From contig CAZAQV010000020.1 of NCBI GenBank assembly GCA_964487255.1, positions 54,037 through 118,036 of the forward strand: 64,000 nt of DNA, written 5' to 3'. Position numbers and translations under genes: made by a program. The stretch comes from CAZAQV01 sp964487255 (GTDB taxonomy: Bacteria > Myxococcota_A > Polyangia > Polyangiales > CAZAQV01). Below the pieces are notes generated by a model. It searched no databases and was not told the origin of the DNA. It was given only the letters and a program-made list of their open reading frames with translations. Below are positions 61,673 through 64,000 of this stretch, one piece after another. Every line of letters starts with the position of its first letter. Within the stretch, counting starts at the first letter, position 1.

Positions 61673-61926
61673 CGGCCACCTCGCCAACCACACGAGTTTT
61701 CTTCCGAGGCACCCCATTGCGCGACCCCGCAAGAGATCACCGCCCCAACTTCCTTTCCGGCGTTTGGTTCGCTGTCTGTCCTCTACAACCGGATGCACAG
61801 CCCCACTTCCGCCGCCCCAAAACTCACCTACCTCGGAAGGATTGCCGAACTCAAACAACCACCGTTGGAATCTCTAGGTCTCCTCTTTCGGGGTACCCGA
61901 AAGCGCAAACCTGGGACGGCTCGCCG

Positions 61927-62009
61927 GAGCACGATTTTGACCCGCTCACTTGTTCAGTGGGTCAATTTCAGATGCTCGTTTTTGGATCACTTTGAACTGC
62001 TCGGTGACA
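61927..62009 (-). mobile_element. IS21 terminal region (copy 2, remnant)
   Basis: The same end sequence as at 60360-60488 (TGTCACCGAGCAGTTCAAAG from 62009), but with only one subterminal repeat: the 26 bases between the two repeats of copy 1 are missing. It abuts the IS66 tnpC fragment at 62011 and has no IstA sequence. Confidence 0.7.
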
Positions 62010-62010
62010 A

Positions 62011-62515
62011 TCGCCGAGCTCTACACGATTGAAAGAGATGTGCGCGGCAGTCCACCAGAAGAGATCCTCGCACGCAGACAAAGTGAATCGAAGCGCATCA
62101 CGCAGCAGATTCTGCAGCTGAGCAGCGAGGTGCGTGCGCTGCCGGGCTCAGCACTTCGAAAAGCCTTCGAGTACATGCACAAGCTTTGGGATGGACTGAC
62201 GGTCTTTTTGTCCGACGGCAATGTGCCGCTCGACAACAACGGTACCGAGCGCGCGCTTCGCGGCGTCGTGCTTGGGCGCAAGAATCACTACGGCTCAAAG
62301 TCCGAGCGCGGCACCAAGGTCGCGGCGATTCTCTACAGCCTCATCGAGTCCGCCAAACTCGCAGGCGTCGAGCCCCGCGAATACTTGCTGCATGCGACCC
62401 GCGAGGCGCTTGAACGTCGCGACGTCCCGCTGCCGCACGAACTCGCCAACAGCGATTGATTTTTCTTTAGCCGGAGACCCGCAAAAACCCCGGAAACGTG
62501 GCAGCGCGAGGACTT
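62011..62515 (+). pseudogene. IS66 tnpC 3' fragment and right end (second copy)
   Basis: From AELYTIERDVRGSPPEEILA the frame follows the last 148 residues of the TnpC at 58657-60111 at about 90% identity, to a stop at 62459, then the IS66 right end (GCGCGAGGACTTAC). The 5' two thirds and left end are absent, replaced by the IS21 end. The right end borders a remnant of the 55881-type toxin tip, so this IS66 had inserted into that tip. Confidence 0.85.
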
Positions 62516-62603
62516 ACCTTTCTCTAGCCAAATGTGCCGCCCTTCAACACCGGACCCTAATCCTTCGACGTGAGCATGGGGATCAACTCCAATACCTCTC
62601 ATC
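62516..62603 (-). pseudogene. Remnant of the 55881-type toxin tip
   Basis: About 85 bases match 55915-56000 at roughly 90%: the protein reads GVDPHAHVEGLGSGVEGRHI then WLEKG before the IS66 end. The start of the tip and its immunity gene are missing. Confidence 0.75.
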
Positions 62604-62733
62604 AAATCGTCATTCAGCTATTCTCGGAATTCCCTTTGGGAGGTTTGTTTAGAGAAGTCTCTCCAGTCCATCACTTGTGATGCTATTCGCAAGCTCATTC
62701 ATCAGGTAGGGCGCTTATCGTCTAGGCATTGGC

Positions 62734-63144
62734 TCACCAAACTGGAAGTCCAATTTCGCGCGCGAACAACTCTTCGAGGTATTCAATATCATTGGCATTA
62801 CTCGCGGATACGTGGAGCTTCTTGTCCAGCATGTCGTCTTTGCCTGGCAGGAGGTTCACGGTCCCTTGCCAGAAGATATACGCCCTCTCATCCCGCTCAA
62901 ATGCCCCCTCGTTCAAGCCAAATCCAAAAACCTTTTTCCTGCCGATTTTCCGTTCAGTTAGCGTGCGAGCAGGCCAATAGCCTTTGATATTTCCGCCGAA
63001 ATCGAATGAGTGTTTTTGAGCAAGGATTCGAAACAGCGCGTCAGTAGCCGCCAAGTCCTTCTGGACGTTCACCCAATACTCAATCGGGAACCGCAACTCC
63101 GAAGAGCCTGAAACGTCACCTGGATATTCGCGTGCCACTGTCAT
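62734..63144 (-). CDS. Candidate immunity protein for the TreTu-like tip
   Basis: A 136-residue soluble protein. The ATG at 63144 overlaps the rhs stop (ATGA). Blocks are LRFPIEYWVNVQKDLAATDALF, FDFGGNIKGYWPART and FWQGTVNLLPGKDDML. It would protect the cell from the adjacent toxin tip. Role by position only. Confidence 0.72.
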   Translation of the reverse strand: MTVAREYPGDVSGSSELRFPIEYWVNVQKDLAATDALFRILAQKHSFDFGGNIKGYWPARTLTERKIGRKKVFGFGLNEGAFERDERAYIFWQGTVNLLPGKDDMLDKKLHVSASNANDIEYLEELFAREIGLPVW

Positions 63145-64000
63145 GGAAATGGACCTCCCTGAAAATACTCGGTGCCTCCGCCGCGACCCCACTGGGGATT
63201 TCCGGACACCTTACGTGGACCTCGAACATAGCGATACCACGGCACCTTCACCTTTACGACATTGGTCGGCATGTGCGGCAACTGAAGGGCGTCTTTGGCC
63301 TTAGCGAAGTTCGTGCCGTAAGGAGGTTTCCAGCCGCGAGTCAACCAACCGCTCGCGGGGTTCGATTTCGGTCCAACGTATCTCCAAAACGGTCTTCGTG
63401 CGAGTGCAGCCGGTCCGGTAGCCGAGGTAAGCACCGTAAAAGTCTTGTCACTGGTGCATGGCGTCCAAAGTGAGGCAAGACTACCCATGAGTGCGGCACC
63501 AAAGGCCTTGATGCCGGTGCTGTTGTTGTACACGTCGGCCCAGTACATCGCCGAGTTTTCGCCGACACCCTCTCCAGCATCGACGGCGCCTCCAAACAAC
63601 AGTCCGTTTGCATCTATCAGGTTGATGGGATCGTTTGCAGCGTAGATCATCAGATTCTCTTGGCCGCCATCAAACCCAATCGGATCCTTCGCCGTCCATC
63701 TACCAACCTCTGCGTCGTAGTCGCGGGCACCGAAGCGGACGAGTTTGGTCTGGTTGTCATAGAGGCCGCCGGCGTAGGCGAAGGGTTGCCAGCCGGGGCT
63801 TGAGTCGCTGAGCACCTTACCAAACGGTGAGTACGTCACCTCCTGCGCGACTGCGCCCGTGGTGATTTCGACGATCCTACGCACACTGCCGACTTGGTCT
63901 GCGATCACGCGGTAGGTGGTGCCGCCACGGATGATGAGGTCGGGCACGTTCATGCGCGTGGCGTACACAAACTGTTGAATCAGCGTTCCGCTGCCATCGT
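63141..64000 (-). CDS. Rhs-core protein with a TreTu-like ADP-ribosyltransferase tip (runs off the window)
   Basis: The visible 286 codons begin in the core (LIQQFVYATRMNVPDLII), pass ARDYDAEVGRWTAKDPIGFDGG and DPINLIDANGL, and end in a tip of about 120 residues: FWRYVGPKSNPASGWLTRGW, YGTNFAKAKDALQLP, GNPQWGRGGGTEYFQGG. WRYVG, YGTxxAKA and GGGTEY stand where TreTu-type ADP-ribosyltransferases have their Arg, Ser/Thr and Glu. The 5' end lies past 64000; this could be the tip of the full-length, active rhs. Confidence 0.82.
   Translation of the reverse strand, partial: DGSGTLIQQFVYATRMNVPDLIIRGGTTYRVIADQVGSVRRIVEITTGAVAQEVTYSPFGKVLSDSSPGWQPFAYAGGLYDNQTKLVRFGARDYDAEVGRWTAKDPIGFDGGQENLMIYAANDPINLIDANGLLFGGAVDAGEGVGENSAMYWADVYNNSTGIKAFGAALMGSLASLWTPCTSDKTFTVLTSATGPAALARRPFWRYVGPKSNPASGWLTRGWKPPYGTNFAKAKDALQLPHMPTNVVKVKVPWYRYVRGPRKVSGNPQWGRGGGTEYFQGGPFP

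Noticed and set aside
61243..61995. Plus-strand frame of 250 codons across the gap
   Set aside because: Low-complexity, runs through an inverted repeat and an IS21 end; spurious.

Overview
The window is high-GC, densely coded DNA from what looks like a deltaproteobacterial lineage, most likely Myxococcota or Bradymonadota. Pointers are many secreted lipoproteins, a lipoprotein with a MYXO-CTERM-like tail (27923-28282), a CcmE of the Cys-containing CxxxY type, a lipoprotein with a helix-hairpin-helix module of the kind common in myxobacteria, and a degenerate Rhs array. The lineage is an inference from gene content.

Layout. (1) 1-16.1 kb, minus strand: the mra/dcw cluster in the order mraZ-rsmH-ftsL-ftsI-murE-murF-mraY-murD-ftsW-murG-murC-ftsQ-(unknown)-ftsA, with a recognisable promoter and MraZ-type GTGGG repeats ahead of mraZ. 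murB and ddl are absent from the cluster and an unrecognised gene sits between ftsQ and ftsA. (2) 16.4-20.6 kb, plus: a small membrane protein, thiL, a flippase-like membrane protein, larB and larC in one tightly overlapping run. (3) 20.6-27.7 kb: an extensin-like peptidase-fold protein, a CAP lipoprotein, a frameshifted MATE transporter, then pyrR-pyrB-namZ-CPBP protease on the minus strand. (4) 27.9-36.8 kb: lipoproteins, CcmE, the membrane (Fo) part of an ATP synthase (atpZ-atpI-atpB-atpE) with a terminator, hemL, two lipoproteins (one a metzincin-type protease) and an unknown membrane protein. (5) 36.9-46.3 kb, plus: moxR-DUF58-batA/B/C/D/E operon, a family of stem-loop repeats, an assembly gap in batC, and a stand-alone response regulator. 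(6) 46.3-64 kb: accessory region. It starts with a REP-type Y1 transposase and a gene-poor stretch. It is then dominated by a minus-strand array of Rhs-core fragments with different C-terminal toxin tips, each followed by a small candidate immunity gene, broken up by IS66 and IS21 pieces.

How it works together. Regions 1-5 are mostly core metabolism and envelope genes: peptidoglycan synthesis and division, muropeptide recycling, pyrimidine and haem synthesis, ATP synthase, cytochrome c maturation and the Bat system. Region 6 looks like a polymorphic-toxin reservoir. At least five Rhs-core pieces, nearly identical in DNA, end in unrelated tips: a type-17 toxin, a His-rich tip with an EF-hand-like loop, a papain/NlpC-like hydrolase, a His-rich tip and a TreTu-like ADP-ribosyltransferase. 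Two further headless tips (nucleotidyltransferase-like and NlpC-like) and one tip remnant remain. In most pairs the immunity start overlaps the toxin stop. Most Rhs pieces have no start of their own, so they look like displaced (orphan) toxin-immunity cassettes. A full-length rhs gene that could take them up by recombination through the shared core would be expected beyond 64 kb, upstream in transcription.
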